64,000 nucleotides of DNA from positions 47,306,001 to 47,370,000 of the forward strand of contig JBITNC010000001.1 of assembly GCA_050084985.1 (NCBI GenBank), in the 5' to 3' direction. Shown piece by piece: positions 1 to 11,763 of this stretch. Source of the stretch: Nageia nagi (Eukaryota; Pinophyta). The translations under genes and the position numbers were made by a program. Under the pieces are notes generated by a model, which saw only the letters and a list, made by a program, of their open reading frames with translations, was not told where the DNA came from and searched no databases. Positions within the stretch are counted from its first letter, which is position 1. Each line of letters opens with the position of its first letter.

Positions 1-157
1 GTATGTTTCCATCCTAAAGTATAATCTCCTAAGCATTGGTTAGATATGTTTGAAAGACTATATCCTAGTTTTCTGGAAGAAGACCTACACTATCACCAAT
101 GAAACCAACAAGTAGGTTATTACTAAAATTCTCATGTTTAAAATTCATATGTATATG
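1..157 (+). pseudogene. Copia pol fragment of an upstream tandem copy
   Basis: This stretch matches 1859-2014 of element A, the segment between protease and the integrase zinc region. Both copies share, for example, 'gaagaagacctacac' and 'aagtaggttattactaaaat'. At about 157 the match stops and the sequence continues inside an LTR. A complete element would have several kilobases of pol and half an LTR between these points. I read it as the end of a second internal region that shares the central LTR with element A and has suffered a large internal deletion. The alternative is a chance rearrangement between two copies. Confidence 0.7.
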
Positions 158-712
158 GGTCATAGTAATAGTTTTTATTGAGATTTGACCAAGTTATAGC
201 CCTTAAATTCAACCTTGTAAACCATTCAATTTTTCCAAACTTATTAGTATTCCTAAAAATTGCAACTTTCTTGGAATTTCAAACTTTCCCACATTTTGAT
301 AGAGTTTAGCATGCTCAAAACCTTGAAAAATATAGGAATATTGATTTTTTTACTTTTGTATACTTTCAAAAAGTTCTAGTTCACTGAAAAACTCTTGAAA
401 CCTAGTATTTTCACATTTTGCACTAGTTTTTCAACCTAATAAAGTTATTTTACACCTAAAAACTTAAAATTTACTTTATAGGAGATCCAAAAGCCCATTT
501 TAGATGTGTGAGTAACCATTGGAAAGGTATTTTCATCCTCTATCCAATTGTATGGTTAGTTTCAATATTTTTTAAACTTTTTATCTAAAATTACTTGAAA
601 TTAAAAAGACTCTCTTCTTCAACTAGTATTAGAACTTGGAGCCTTAAGCCTCCAAATCAACAATTAAATTAGTGTTTATTAATTAATGGTTATCAAATTC
701 TCAAATTATTTA
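158..712 (+). repeat. Truncated 5' (central) LTR of copia element A
   Basis: It aligns from end to end with 5576-6135, the right half of the 3' LTR. Shared landmarks include 'gattttttttac', the run leading to 'cttgaaacctag', 'ggagatccaaaa' and 'gagcttggagccttgagcct'. The first 840 bases or so of the LTR (counterpart of 4738-5575) are missing, so the usual promoter half is lost. The 3' edge sits two bases before a PBS. The two copies differ at many sites, so the insertion is old. Confidence 0.8.
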
Positions 713-714
713 AT

Positions 715-726
715 TGGTATTATATC
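715..726 (+). other. Primer binding site of element A (tRNA-iMet type)
   Basis: 'tggtattatatc' lies right after the LTR end and matches 9 of 12 bases of the canonical plant copia PBS TGGTATCAGAGC, which pairs with the 3' end of initiator methionine tRNA. It marks where minus-strand DNA synthesis would have started. Confidence 0.6.
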
Positions 727-779
727 TAAAAATTGTATTATGTTAAACAAATCCAAAGAATGAAAATTCATTACAATTA

Positions 780-1670
780 TAGATTCATGTGTTCAATGGA
801 GAACACTATGAGTACTAAAGCATCTAGATGAGGACCTTCTTCATCTCTCAATACTTACAGTCTTGTGTCTCAGGGATATGTTGAACCTGATGTTTTAACC
901 TTTATTGTACTTATATAAAATAAAAGAAAGGAGATATTGGAGACCTAGAAGAACGATACCAAATCTTTATTTGCTATACAAAGAAGAATAGATGTTACTA
1001 TATTTCTTAAGATTATAGAATGTAAATTCTCCATGGTTGCATGGGTTGCTCTTGAGAATGCTTACATGGGATAAACCAAGGTAATAATAGTGAATCTTTT
1101 CAAATGAGAGATGATGATACTATGAAACTCTTCATAAATAGAGTTCAATAATTAGTGAATGCTCTTCATTCACATGGTGAGCAACTTCATGACACCCAGA
1201 TTATTGAGAAGGTGTTGAGAAGCCTTTCCCAAAAATTTGATCCTCTCACAATTGCTATTGAGGAGTATAAGGACTTAACTTAACTTTCTCTCCTATAATT
1301 TCTTAAAATATTATAGACATATTGGCACAAAATCTAAGATAGAGCTGAGAATCTAGACCAATCATTCCAAGGGAAGCTTAGATTGAATGATCAGTCTTCT
1401 ACTTCCTTTAGTTCAAATTCTAGTTCAAGAGACTATGGATGAGATCATGGTGGTAGCATTCATGAAAGAGGTGGTCATGGTAGAGGAAGAGGCCAATAAA
1501 TTGGTAGAATCTAGAGCTTTTTCCCCTAACATTATGAATTCTAAGGAAAACATTATCACATAGAGCATTATTACTATTGGAAGAAGGAGTAGAAGGTCAA
1601 CTAGAATGAATAGTACAATGATGATGGTAATGACTTCTTGAACTATAATAACTTTGAAGTTTTTAATGAT
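780..1670 (+). pseudogene. Element A gag pseudogene (copia UBN2-type)
   Basis: Translation in shifting frames gives the hallmarks of plant copia gag. The N-terminal 'FNGEHYEY' box (near 793) is followed by a stop where Trp is expected and then 'MRTFFISQYLQS'. Around 1090-1280 comes the UBN2-like helix region with 'LVNALHSHGEQL' and 'VLRSLSQKFDPLTIAIEEYK'. A zinc-knuckle relic lies at 1533-1575, with Tyr at positions where Cys is expected. The protein would form the virus-like particle. Many in-frame stops and frameshifts make it non-functional. Confidence 0.8.
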
Positions 1671-2020
1671 CAAATTTGGTATTTTGATAGTGGGTGCTCA
1701 AATCACATGATCAAGAATAAAAATATCTTTACTCACCTTGAAGAAAATGATTTTGAAAAGATTCAATTTGGTGATAATAAATAAGTTGACATTGTTGGAA
1801 AGGGTTTCATTACTTTCAAAGCAAAGTTTGGTAAGATCATGCATATACATTATACTTTATATGTTCCTATCTTGAAGCATAATATCCTTAGCATAGGTCA
1901 AATGTACTTGAAATACTATATGCTATTCTTATAGAAGAAGACCTACACCATGACCAATGAAACCAAAAAGTAGGTTATTACTAAAATTTTCATATATGAA
2001 AATCATATGTATATGTTAAA
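1671..2020 (+). pseudogene. Element A aspartic protease region
   Basis: At 1677-1710 the translation reads WYFDSGCSNHM, the plant copia protease signature D-[ST]-G-[AC]-[ST]-x-H, with the catalytic DSG still present at 1686-1694. Downstream, 'YVPILKHNILS'-like sequence (1859-1893) is the usual link to the pre-integrase domain. The protease would cleave the Gag-Pol polyprotein. The reading frame is broken, so this is a relic despite the intact active-site triad. The piece from about 1859 to 2014 is duplicated at the left edge of the window. Confidence 0.8.
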
Positions 2021-2024
2021 GATG

Positions 2025-2900
2025 CAATCAATGGAATTAAAATGCTTGAAATCCACCACTAATCCTGGTTGGTTATGGAAATGAAGATGTGGCCACATTA
2101 ATTTCAACTCACTTCGTAGCTTGCCTAAGCTTGTGAGAGGTATGCCTACCTTCTCATTACCACATGATACTTTATGTGAGAAATGCATTTTTGGAAAATA
2201 ACATAGAGAAAAATTTCCCTCCCACCCACACCATGCAAAGGCACCTTTAGAGTTGGTGCATTTGATATTTTCATACCTATGCAAATTTCCACCTTGGCCA
2301 AGTGCAAGTATATGCTTATTTTTACTAATTATTATTCTCAAATGAGTTGCTTGTATTTGTTGCAAGCCAAGTCAAATGCCTTTAACACTTTTTTCAAGTT
2401 CAAGGAAATTTTTAAGAAGCAGTATGGTTACCACCTTAAGAAGTTATGGATAGATTATGGTGTTGAATTCACTTCAAATGAGTTCAAAGAATTTTGTTGG
2501 AAACATGGGATCAAGTAGTAGTACATAACTATTTACACTCCATAATAGAATAGAGTGTATAAGAGGAAGAATTGAATAGTCACTAAGAAGGCCTAGAGCA
2601 TGCTCAAGGAGATGGGAATGGATAGCAAATTATATGGGGAAGTTTTTGACACTATTATTTATATTTTAAATCATTTACCAATAAAAATTATGCAACATTT
2701 GATCCCCTATGAGACTTAGTTTGGAAAGAAACCTAGTCTTTCACATCATCAAATCTTTGGTTCTACCTATTGCATGCATGTGCCCAAGGAGAAAATGAAG
2801 AAATTGGATAAAAAATCCATCAAATGTATCTTTTTTATATACTCTAATGAGTCCAAAGCTTATGAATGTTATGATCTAGTTTCTTAGAAGTTATGTATTA
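2025..2900 (+). pseudogene. Element A integrase (pre-integrase zinc domain plus DDE core)
   Basis: 2075-2210 encodes the GAG-pre-integrase zinc domain: 'RCGHINFNSLRSLPKL' followed by 'TLCEKCIFGK', keeping the H...C-x2-C ligands. The rve core follows from 2250: 'FDIFIPMQIS', 'YMLIFTNYYSQMSCLYLL' and 'WIDYGVEFTSNEFKEFCW'. The expected 'TPQQNG' box at 2538-2556 reads P-stop-stop-N-R, from CAA to TAA, CAG to TAG and GGA to AGA. C-terminal core sequence such as 'FGSTYCMHVPKEK' runs to about 2880. One stretch of 79 codons (2279-2518) is still open. The product would insert the element's cDNA into the genome. Confidence 0.85.
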
Positions 2901-3229
2901 GTCAGCATGTCATCTTTCATGAAGAGGAAGCATACAAGAATAATTTGTAAGCCCTCGATATCACTTTAATGATTGAAGAGTCAAATATGGATGAGTCAAC
3001 TAATTCATTGCATCCTAACCAACCTCTCCAGACCCAAAAACCCAACTCCCTATGGCTCCAACTACTTCTAAGTGAATAATTTCTAGAGATCATCAAGAAT
3101 CTCAAATGTTTGACAAGAATTTTAGTAGAAGAGTGACTCAAAAAAAAGAAAGGGGGTGATCAAATCACCAATTATGCCTTGATTTCATCCTCTCTTATTG
3201 AGCCTTCCAACTTTAAAGAAGTTGTTGAA

Positions 3230-3915
3230 AATGAAGATTAAAAATTGGCCATGGAAGAATAGATTGAGCAAATACAAAAAATGACTCCTCGGAGGTTTTC
3301 CCTCCATAAAGAACCAAAATGTTATTAGCATCAAATGGATCTATAAACTCAAGCACAATGTTGATTGTAGCATTGCTAAACATAAGGCCTAGGTGGTGGC
3401 TAAGGGTTTTGTTCAGAAGGAAGGGATTAATTATGAAGAGACCTTTACAACATTTTCTAGACTTGAGATAGTATGCTATTTTCTTTCTTTAGCATCACAT
3501 ATTAGTATTAGTTTGTACCAAAGTGATGTCAATTCAAACTTCCTCAATGGATATTTTAAGGAAGAAGTGTATGTGAATCAACCCCAATTATTCATATTTG
3601 TCAACTATGAAGAAAAAGTATACCGTTTGAAGAAATAACTTTATGGGCTCAAGTAAGAAGCATATGCTTGATATTCAAGAATTCACACCTACTTCCATTT
3701 GAATGGTTATCAAAGGTGCTCCACAAAAGATACCTTGTACACTAAGGTATCTATCCATGATTTCATCATCATTTATTTTTATGTTGGTGATATTATCTTC
3801 ATGAGCACTTTCTCTTCTACATTGCATACATTCAAAAATACCATGATTATGAAGTTTGAGGTGAGTGATTTGGGTGACATGCAATACTTTCTTAGTATGC
3901 AAGTGCAACAATAAT
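3230..3915 (+). pseudogene. Element A reverse transcriptase (RVT_2)
   Basis: The translation matches the plant copia RT in order: 'VVAKGFVQKEGINYEETF' (3396 on), 'SDVNSNFLNGYFKEEVYV' (about 3523-3576), the 'LYGLK' box (about 3640-3655) and 'YVGDI' at 3780-3794. The last is the catalytic Y-V-D-D box with the first Asp changed to Gly (GAT to GGT), which alone would kill polymerase activity. 'EVSDLGDMQYFLSMQV' follows. Two long open stretches (3393-3638 and 3699-3914) are separated by stops and a frameshift. Confidence 0.87.
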
Positions 3916-4725
3916 CCTCTAAAATCTTCATCACTAATTCCAAGTATGTTGATGACATGCTTTCCAAGTTTTTGATGAAGGATTGCAAACCTATTGATAT
4001 TCCAAATATTCTTGGTACCAAACTCATGAAGAAATATTGACTCCTCTTATGGATGACACCTTGTGTTAGCTACTTGTTGGTAGTTTTATGTATCTCACTA
4101 CAATCTAGATGGATATCATGTATACATTTATCCTTGCACCTCATTTCATGCACTGTCCACATGAATCAAATTGTAAAGTAGCCAAGATAATCCTTCAGTA
4201 TATTAGTGGCACCAAATTCTTTGTTCTATGGTGTAAATCCTTTGATTCTAAAATCCTTGAAGCATTATCATATGCTGATTGGGATAACATTATTGATGAT
4301 AGGAAAAGCACCTTAGAATATGCTTTCTTCTTTTCCAACCCTCTTATCTCATGGAGAAGAAAGAAGCATCAGATTGTTTCTCTTTTCACTATTGAAGTAA
4401 AATACATAGTTTCCTCCTTTATTTGCACTCAATCCATTTGGATGGATTAATATTTTGAATACATGGGTTTGGCACCACCCCTACCCATTCCCATATACTA
4501 TGATAACACCAACACTATTGTTATTACTAAGAACCTAAAGTTTCATAGCTAAAGAAAGCATATCAACATTCAAAATCACTTTATGCAAGACCTAATGACT
4601 GATGGATTAATTAAACTCATATCTTGTAAGTCTAAAAAGAAACTAATAGATATTTTCACCAAAGATATACCAAAGGATTGATTCCTTACTCTTCAGAATC
4701 GACTTGTAATTCAATCCATTCACAT
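3916..4725 (+). pseudogene. Element A RNase H and pol C-terminus
   Basis: The open stretch at 4109-4450 carries the copia RNase H signature: 'YADWDNIIDDRKST', then 'SWRRKKHQIVSLFT' and 'IEVKYIV', the last being the usual STTEAEY box in eroded form. After a stop the reading continues with 'YYDNTNTIVITKNLKFHS' and 'KHINIQNHF', the standard end of copia pol. The enzyme would degrade the RNA strand during reverse transcription. The sequence leads directly into the PPT and 3' LTR. Confidence 0.85.
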
Positions 4726-4737
4726 TAAGAGGGAGGA
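4726..4737 (+). other. Polypurine tract of element A
   Basis: 'aagagggaggat' immediately precedes the LTR start 'tgaagg'. Its purine-rich composition and its place between the end of pol and the 3' LTR fit the plus-strand primer site. Confidence 0.7.
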
Positions 4738-6135
4738 TGAAGGAATTCAATGTTCATGGTTTGAATTCCAATGGCTACTATCCATATCCTATATATATAC
4801 CAAATTTATGATCCTTATACTAAGATATATCTAATTTTGTACTCCATCATGGATGCCCATTCTTCTCTCTGACTTTATGGGCATTTTATTTGTGTTTTTT
4901 TTTGTTTACTTCTCTAAGTGGATCTATAATTTGTCAATTCTTATGGATTTTTCAACACTCCATTTTCTTATTATATAAATAAGAAATTTATTTCATATTC
5001 TAAGATAATTCTTTGACTATAATTTTATGCTACCATTTTGGTTCTAATAGAAAGTATTCATATTTTCTCTACAATACCTTGTGGCTATGTGGTATATTTT
5101 CTATTTTCAAATCTTGTATGCATGAGAAAATACTTGAAAATATTTATAAAAGTGTTTTGTATCTATTCCAAGATTATATTTATCTATTTTAGATTATTTT
5201 AGATATATATATATATATTGTTATATTTCCATTTTCAGAAATAGTTTTTGATATTTTTATGATTCTATCAAACTGCCATATTTTGAATTAGTTTGCTTTT
5301 GGGAGCTACAAATTTCATTATAAATATCTATTTTATGTGATTCATTTTTAGTTACATAGTTGGTATCAATACATTTTCAACCATATATAACATGTCTTAC
5401 TTCATTAATGTATCATACTCATGAAACATAAAATACAAACCTATTTTTTTGTAGTCTTACTCAATGAGATCCAAGAATTTTATACTTTGAGCTTATTTTA
5501 TCCCCTTACATACCCCTTTAAATTTTCCCAAACCTTAACCATTAGATATAAAATTTCATGCTGATTAATTTTATGTGTCATAATACTAGGTTTTTTTGAT
5601 ATTTTACTAAGATACAACCCTTCAAATTTGATGCTATAAACTAGTCAATTTTGCTAAAATTATCAATTTTCTTAGAAATTGTAACTTTCCCAAAATTTCA
5701 AACTTTCTCACATTTTGGTAGAGTTTAGTACTTTTTGAACCTTAAAAAGTATGGGAATATTGATTTTTTTACTTTCCTAAAACTTTGGTAAAGTTTTATC
5801 TAACTAGAAACTCTTGAAACCTAGCATTTTCGCATTCTGCACTATTTTTTCAGCCCAGTAAAGTTGTTTTATGTCTAGAAACTTCAAATTTACTTTTTGG
5901 GAGATCCAAAATTCCATTTTAGGTGTGTGAGTAATTGTTGAAAAGGTATTTTCATCCTCTATACAATTATATGGTTAATTTCACATTTTGGGAAACTTTA
6001 TTTTTTCTAAAATTACCTAAAAGTATAGAAGTCTCTCTTCTTCAACTAGTATATGAGCTTGGAGCCTTGAGCCTCAAAATATTCAATTGTGTTAGTGTTT
6101 TTCCAATGGTGTTTTTCAAATCCTTAAATTCTTCA
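4738..6135 (+). repeat. 3' LTR of copia element A, about 1.4 kb
   Basis: It begins with 'tgaagg' after the PPT and ends near 'cttca' at 6135, matching the end of the left LTR (712). The right 560 bases align with 158-712. The left 840 bases have no second copy in the window because the left LTR is truncated. A TATA-like box and short AT runs (5198-5220) lie inside. No target-site duplication can be tested because the left end of the array is outside the window. Confidence 0.75.
4788..4800 (+). promoter_or_regulatory. TATA-like box in the LTR of element A
   Basis: 'cctatatatatac' lies about 50 bases into the 3' LTR. It is a good TATA-box match in the part of the LTR where U3 is expected, although it is unusually close to the LTR start. 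The matching part of the left LTR is deleted. Confidence 0.35.
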
Positions 6136-9100
6136 ATATTTCTCTTATATATATGATAAGATCTCTATGCATATTAACATTTGAGTGTATACCCTCCCTT
6201 CATATGAGCCATAAGAAAAAATAACAAGCCCTTGTTCTTCTTATTTGGGTATTGAAAATGTTGTAACTACTACCTTATACCATATTTCCTTCAATCTTCC
6301 CCTTAATATAAAATATTTTATACTTCACTAGAATAATGATGATATTCCTCTAGGATATCAACATGTCACCAATCATAAGTTCATTGTACCCATATAGATC
6401 AAGTTGGATATGATACCATGATAGACTTTATAGGTTATCCAACCTTCAAGTGTTAACAAACTCAAGAAAGACCACTCTGAAGAAGACTAGTCACCAAGTT
6501 ATCAAGATGATGAATCATGTGGATGTTGTTGAACTTTGATACCAATATTAAGCTCAATGGCTAAAGGATTTTAAGATATACAATAATGGATATTGTGATC
6601 TACATTGAAGCTATGTTGAATTCAATCAAAGCTTTGATAGCAATTGATGATTTTGGTGGCTTAAGATCCTAGCAAATACATAAATACACCCTGATAAACT
6701 TTTTAGCTTTGTTAATCATAACTTGATCAAAGTATCAAATGTTATATATTATTGAAAAGAGGAAATTCTAATATTTATAATGGTGTATGGAAATATGAAT
6801 TATATCTTTATAAATTTTATGAATTACCATTGAATTCTAGGTTGTTATGTTGTAATCAGGTCACCAAGATAGTCCTATCATGGAAAACTAGGTCAATAAG
6901 ATTGATGATTTTGTGAAGAATAAACTATGATAATTATATTATGTTATATATAATTAGAAATATGGAGAATCATACTTTCCAACACAAGTGGAATCAATCC
7001 AAAAGGATGCTCCAAACTCTAGAAAATTATGGTGAAGTAAAGGTTGGCCATTAAGTCATCAAAAATAAGATTGAATCACTAGTGCTAAAAGATCAAGATG
7101 TAACTTTGGTTATTCTTATGCAAATGGAGTCATGTTATATATAAAAATAAATAAAGAAAAATTTATTTCCAAATATGTAAGGTTAAATATAAATTAAGCT
7201 AATTACATATGGATAATTTGAGTTTCCAGTTACTAAGTCACTAGTAATTATAAAAATGTTAGGTAACTTAGTGATTGAAAATTAATGTTTGTGGGGATTT
7301 TCTCAATACAAAGTATGTCATATATCATTGTAAAGGTATATAAAAGGTATTTACAACATAATAAGAATCATGTAAAGGATATATATTAAACAAAAGTTTA
7401 AGTTGCTTCATGATGATTGACTTGCTACAATAGTTTATTAGCTAGAAAGATACAAATACAGCTATCTCTTAAATGAGAGCTTAAAATTAAAATTTTATAA
7501 GTATAAACTAGCATAAAATTCAATTAAAATAGTTAAAATCACTTTTATTTATCTTAATAACCAAAATATAACATATAATATTGATTTGAAATCACTAAAC
7601 ACCCACTAAATAATGAGTTAGCACATCAATTTGAGAGCAAAACTTTTGTAATCTATTGAATATGCAAAATAAAACATGTGGATATTCTAAGAGATACCTA
7701 AAAGTCATGAATGATTGAAAAATATGAGGATATATTTCTAAAAAAGGAAAGTAACCATACAAACTGATTTTATCAAACAAGCACATGTCTTCTTGACGAA
7801 AAATAATATAAAACCATTACAAGTGGTGTCATGGGCATCCACAAGATTGCTTTAGGATAGAGGAATTAAAACATATAAGTTTTGTGTAAACCTAATGGGT
7901 ACCCAAAACATGTGTGGTTCCATGGGTCACTCACAAGATTCTAATATGATAGGATGCAATGAATCCTTTACTCTACTCAACATTGTATGTGTAGGAGGGA
8001 ATTATCTTTACATCTCTACTCTACTCAATGATGTATACAGAGGAGGAGAAAACATGGTCCCATGGGGAATCCATAGGAATATGAAGAGCTAAGAATCAAT
8101 TAAAAACTAATGGATGATACAAAGTTTCCAAAAATATAGTGGAACTTCATGAGTTAAGCAAGTGTATGTTGGAGATGCTATAGTGGATTTGACTAAGGAG
8201 GAATCAAATAGTGATGAAATGTATTAGAAGGCATTGTTATGGGCTACTAGAGTGATGGAATTGCAACCATGTACACTATGGATGATGGAATGTTTGACTA
8301 CATATTATGGATTGAGTGATTACCCATGTTAAGCCATGTGAATTATCCATTGACCAAGTTTGAAGCACATCTCATGTTGCAAGGAGGAGTATGTGAGGCA
8401 TAAATGCCTTCATAAAATACATTAAAATTTTAGTGGAGGGTATGCATGTGATGAAAAAAAATAAAATATATACTATTTGGGTATTTTTCACCAGATTACA
8501 ATTTTACAATTATACCAAATAAAACATAATTTATTATAGAAATAAATTCCTTCAAATATTACCCCCTCCTTTGAGGGAAGGAGGTATTTGTTACATGTTG
8601 AAGATCATTTTATTCTAATAAAAGAATATTAAATCAGGTTTTTTACATATATTTACAAGATATAAAGTTGCTCTTTGCACATTTGTATCCTTTTGTTACA
8701 TGCATTATTTCCATTCTACATTTTTTGTGCGTGTGTAGGTAAAATCATTCTAAGAGCTTACATATCTATGCATTGTAGTTTTTACCTTATTTTAGTAGTA
8801 TTAACATCATTACTAGGCTCCATTTTGTATACTCACATACATCTAGTTATTCTTAACATCCATTAATTGTGCCATTTGTATTACATGTAGGGTTTTATCT
8901 ATGAATGTCATATTAGCTTACTTAGATCATTTATCTTTGTATATAAAATACTATAAATAATCATATTAGCTTTAAATCATTTTATGTCATTCAAATTTAC
9001 ATCTATATCAATTGTTTATACCATCCTTTTGATTGAGAATTAGGGGATCTACAATCTAATGATCAAGATCTACTTTCTACTTTGATCCCTTAAATGTCTC

Positions 9101-9679
9101 AAAGACATAAAGATAGAGTTTCCCATTAACATATTTATCTTGTAGGTCATCATACAGATCCCTCATTACAATAAGAAAGGAATTGATCCACCACATTGTA
9201 TCCCTAGTATTGTATAATGTATCATACTCACTTTTATTTTAATTGCTCTTTTTTTTGGGTTCTTTATAAGGTATGTTCTCAATTCAAAGTTAGTCACATA
9301 TCGATTAGTCCTACCTAATCCTATTCAAACTGGTTATCTTATGTGGTCACTTTCCTATCAATTATCTTCACTTTTTCTTGTCAGTTCTTCATCAAATAAA
9401 ATGATGGAATTAGTCCCCTAATATTACTCCCACCACCTTATTGTTTTAGGGAGATATATATTTCAACTATCATTAGCCAATTTTTTCCTTTTGTCAAGTG
9501 ATGTATACTTGTTCTCTATGATAAAAAACTTGGTAGGTATACAAGCCTCTAATTATGTCATTTGATATTATCATCTTATCATCATTTCAGCTTATTTTGG
9601 TAGGTCTACATGCTTATGAAAGATTTATCACTTATACCCTTTAGCTATTAGGACAAATCAAGAATCACTTATTATGGTT
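6136..9679. other. Intergenic or unrecognised repeat DNA
   Basis: I see no recognisable gene in these 3.5 kb. The longest open stretches (60-70 codons, for example 7895-8092) have no family motif and look like chance. Around 7830-8090 a short segment recurs loosely ('catgggcatccacaagatt', 'catgggtcactcacaagatt', 'catggggaatccatagg'), which suggests worn repeat DNA. Old unclassified transposon remnants are likely. Confidence 0.4.
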
Positions 9680-9900
9680 TTATATCATTTGATCTTATGA
9701 TGTGACTACATCAAGATCATTTATTTTATGATATAATTATGTCAATATCATGTTTAACCCCTATGAAAATAATGTGATTGTGTTGAGATCATATGCTAGG
9801 GAAACATGATAGTGTTGAGATCATTTTTCTTTTATGCCTAAGGTATGACTACAATAATATATTTCAATCTTATGATGCAACTACATCTTAATCATGGTCA
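9680..9900. repeat. Degenerate ~30-bp repeat cluster
   Basis: Related words recur about every 30-45 bases: 'gatgtgactacatcaagatcat', then 'gatataattatgtcaatatcat', 'gtgttgagatcat' twice and 'gatgcaactacatcttaatcat'. It looks like an old diverged minisatellite next to the much cleaner 20-bp array downstream and may share its origin (the common core is 'gactatgtt' or 'gactacatc'). Confidence 0.5.
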
Positions 9901-9986
9901 TTGGTATGATTGTTCCACAAAATTATACAATACTTTATAGTTATTTTATTTTTTTATCATATCATTTTATCTTAAGTGTGTACTAG

Positions 9987-10080
9987 CTATGACATGACTA
10001 TGTTGGCTATGACATGACTATGTTGGCTATGGCATGACTATGTTGGCTATGGCATGGCTATGTTGGCTATGGCATGACCA
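9987..10080. repeat. 20-bp minisatellite, nearly 5 copies
   Basis: The unit CTATGACATGACTATGTTGG repeats in register at 9987, 10007, 10027, 10047 and (partial) 10067, with only A/G changes between copies. Such homogeneity shows recent expansion. It is AT-moderate and non-coding. Confidence 0.9.
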
Positions 10081-10089
10081 TATATGCAA

Positions 10090-10720
10090 TGGAGGAACAA
10101 GAGAGAAAATGAGCCACAAACACATTATAATGTGTCATTAGTTGAATTTATCCCTATATGGAGGTATTTTTACATATAATTAAATAAATTTGAGCCTACT
10201 ACGTTACTATTGGGAAAAGAATTAATAAATATTTGAGGGATAGTGGCTAGTATACCATGAAACAACATATTTTCATCCAATACCAAAGTGATTTGAATTT
10301 GAAAATAATTATATGTTATAATGAGATGGATTAAAAAATTAGTAATTTGTGTAATCAATAAAATGAAGATGAAAAGTATGAAGGAGTAGAACTAGGAGGA
10401 GAAGATTTTGAAGAAGAAGAAGAAGAGATCAAAGAGTTGGAAAGAGCTTATGAGAAAACTTGAGCACAAAAAGGGGCCCATATACAAGAGAAACTATAGG
10501 TATCATAAGTCATATCATCTCAATGCACTGAGTCACCACAACAAGTAGCGCCATCTCAATAGGCACCAAAAAGAGAACTCATCATCATGGGAGAAAGGAG
10601 ATCCCTAAGAGAGAAAAGAGACCAAAAAGATGAGGAAGACTAAATATCCAAATACTAGAACATCAAGTATGCACATTCTAATTCATCTTATTCTCAATAC
10701 CTACACTATAGACAATCCCA
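10090..10720 (+). pseudogene. Degenerate acidic pseudo-coding region, family unknown
   Basis: From about 10365 one frame reads a strongly biased protein-like sequence: an acidic run ('GGEDFEEEEEEIKELERAY'), then a Ser/Pro/Gln stretch ('SSQCTESPQQVAPSQ'), then charged residues ('GERRSLREKRDQKDEED'). Several stops interrupt it, mostly at TAG or TAA where CAG or CAA would fit. Upstream (10130-10300) a second frame reads 'LVEFIPIWRYFYI' and 'NKFEPTTLLLGKE', which also looks coding. I do not recognise a family. It could be the C-terminal part of a transposase or gag, or a low-complexity host exon. Confidence 0.3.
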
Positions 10721-11099
10721 CATCACACCAATTTTGAATTTCATTAAGGTAATCTCTTCATCTCCCTCAACAGTCCATACCTTATTCTTTATTATTAAAC
10801 TAGGCCATATCCTTGTTAAGTAAGGTGTTTTCATTTTTATTAACATACTTTGTTGGATAAGTTTGGTGCATGTTTGTATGTTTAATGGATATGTTCAGTG
10901 TAAATGAGAATGTGTTTGATGCTCAGGTGAAGAAGTTGCAAAAGTTATCAAAGCTACTTAATTCTCATTTCTTAAAAGTGCCAACATATTATGTTGGATA
11001 GCTTGATATTTTATTTTGAATATTTTTTGACAAGATTCGATGTGGTTCACTACTATAATATAAGGAAATATTATCGAGGAAGGCATTATTTTTCAATTT

Positions 11100-11470
11100 A
11101 TTTATTTTTCTTTTTTTCTCATGGGATTATGCTATCTTTGATGCTAAGTGACACATTGAATATAGTATTAGTATTTTCATCTCTTATAGTGTCACATATA
11201 GAGTTGGAAATAGTCATTTTTCATCGCTTATAGATTAATATAAAGCATGAAAAATAGAATTATTTTTCATCACTTGTAGAGTCACTTACAGCATCGAAAA
11301 TAGATTCACATATAATGTCAAAAATAAATTCATTTTATAGCAATTGTAGAGTCACATAGAGAATTGGAAATATAGTCATATATAACATCAAAAATAGAGT
11401 CATTTTACATCAAAAATAGAGTCTTTTTGCATAAATTATAGCATCAAAGTTTAATTCTTTTGAAAATCAA
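11100..11470. repeat. Diverged short repeats ('gcatcaaaaatagagtca')
   Basis: A phrase of about 20-40 bases built on 'agagtcacat...gcatcaaaaataga' recurs roughly eight times with much variation, for example near 11190, 11275, 11310, 11345, 11385 and 11415. The same kind of sequence appears at 44110-44400. No coding content is seen. Confidence 0.55.
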
Positions 11471-11763
11471 AATCAAAATCAAAAATTGGAATCCATGGTG
11501 GAATCTAGTTTCTAGTTTTTTTATTTGTTGTTAGGGTTGGTTCCTAAGACTTTCATTATATTTGTTGTGTTTGTGGGTGTGATTTATATACTATAAGAAA
11601 AGCATGTACACTTTTTCAACTACAATCCAACTACATCTAGTTTTCTTCTTGATTCTTTTATCTTTCATCAATGTCCTTACTATTTGAACATCATCCTAGC
11701 TAAGCACCTTAGCTTAAATATTTGAATAAAGAATAAAATATGGAGCATATTTAAGCTCCAATA

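Noticed and set aside
2003-2365. 120-codon open frame on the - strand
   Set aside because: It is the shadow of the copia integrase coding on the + strand, which carries the real domain motifs.
7895-8092. 65-codon + strand frame starting 'MGTQNMCGSM'
   Set aside because: It has no family motif, and the sequence is locally self-similar and looks like worn repeat DNA.
9987-10080. CRISPR-like array
   Set aside because: Units are directly adjacent with no unique spacers and the DNA is plant nuclear. It is a minisatellite.
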